A DNA stretch of 5,602 nucleotides from Alphaproteobacteria bacterium. Its GTDB lineage: Bacteria > Pseudomonadota > Alphaproteobacteria > ATCC43930 > CGMCC-115725. The notes beneath the pieces are model-generated. The model worked only from the letters and a program-made list of their open reading frames with translations. It made no database searches and was not told the origin of the DNA. The stretch covers positions 1-5,602 of the forward strand of contig JAFAHP010000386.1 in NCBI GenBank assembly GCA_019237175.1, read 5' to 3'. Shown one piece after another: positions 5,224 through 5,602 of this stretch. Each line of letters opens with the position of its first letter. Position 1 is the first letter of the stretch. The position numbers and the translations under genes are program-made.

Positions 5224-5602
5224 GCGCGGGGCTGGGCGCCGCCCCTCTGCTCGAGATCCGCAATCTCTCGGTAAGCTTTGCCGGGCGCGGCGGCGCCCCC
5301 CCGGTGGCAGCGGTCAAGAGCGTGTCGTTTTTGCTCGATCGCGGCGAAACCCTGGCACTGGTCGGCGAGAGCGGCTCCGGCAAGAGTGTCACGGCGCTTT
5401 CGATCCTGCAGTTGCTTCCCTACCCGCTCGCAGCGCACGGGCCGGGGAGCAGCATCCGGTTCGCCGGCGGGGAAATGATCGGAGCGCGGCCGGAGACATT
5501 GCGCAAGGTCCGCGGCGGCCGTATCGCAATGATCTTTCAGGAGCCGATGACGTCGCTCAATCCGCTGCACACGATCGAGCGGCAAATTGGCGAAACCTTG
5601 CT
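5220..5602 (+). CDS. yejF: Peptide/microcin C-type ABC transporter ATPase YejF, N-terminal part (runs off right edge)
   Basis: This is the start of the cytoplasmic ATPase that powers the importer formed with YejE. YejF proteins carry two ABC modules in about 530 residues, of which 127 are visible here. After the opening PLLEIRNLSVSF, the Walker A motif GESGSGKS lies at residues 49-56. The Q-loop region IFQEPMTSLNPLHTIERQI lies at 105-123 (Gln107), typical of the Dpp/Opp/Yej ATPases. The signature motif, Walker B and second module lie beyond the window. The start is GTG at 5220, overlapping the yejE stop as GTGA, with AAGG (5209-5212) seven bases upstream, so translation is probably coupled to yejE. 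Assignment to yejF rather than dppD/oppD rests on the YejE neighbour. A single-module protein cannot be excluded from the visible part. Confidence 0.88.
   Translation, partial: MSAGLGAAPLLEIRNLSVSFAGRGGAPPVAAVKSVSFLLDRGETLALVGESGSGKSVTALSILQLLPYPLAAHGPGSSIRFAGGEMIGARPETLRKVRGGRIAMIFQEPMTSLNPLHTIERQIGETL

Noticed and set aside
5088..5585. 165-residue minus-strand open frame opposite yejE/yejF
   Set aside because: It is antisense to Walker A and Q-loop coding sequence of yejF; no family match recognised.

Overview
The window looks like chromosomal DNA from a GC-rich alphaproteobacterium, probably Hyphomicrobiales or Rhodospirillales. This is inferred from strong G/C third-position bias, GC-rich intergenic palindromes with a CCCCGCAAGC core, and proteins that read like that group's. 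No IS element, tRNA, rRNA or CRISPR array is visible.

Left half (about 1-2613, all minus strand): a run of small oxidoreductase and catabolic-type genes. In transcription order these are a DUF962/Mpo1-like membrane protein (2613-2290), an AhpD/carboxymuconolactone decarboxylase-family protein (2293-1892, ATGA overlap with the previous gene), a two-domain VOC (glyoxalase/extradiol dioxygenase fold) protein (1772-810), a broken short-chain dehydrogenase remnant (700-386), and the N-terminal third of an iron-containing alcohol dehydrogenase (373 to beyond the left edge). Family identities suggest oxidation or ring-cleavage chemistry on an organic substrate plus thiol/peroxide chemistry. The substrate cannot be read from the sequence.

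Middle (2614-3947): a divergent intergenic region with two related C/G-rich palindromes 140 bp apart, then asd (aspartate-semialdehyde dehydrogenase, 2877-3947, plus strand), a complete core biosynthetic gene with its catalytic residues. The second palindrome ends directly against the asd Shine-Dalgarno sequence.

Right part (3948-5602, plus strand): a 190-bp spacer with two perfect hairpins, then yejE (peptide/microcin C-type ABC permease, complete) overlapping the start of yejF (ABC ATPase, cut by the window edge). The usual upstream partners yejA and yejB are not next to yejE here.

No clearly new biological system is evident. The most interesting points are the internally deleted SDR inside the catabolic-type cluster, the nested palindrome family placed at gene boundaries, the asymmetric metal-ligand pattern of the VOC protein, and the separation of yejEF from yejAB.
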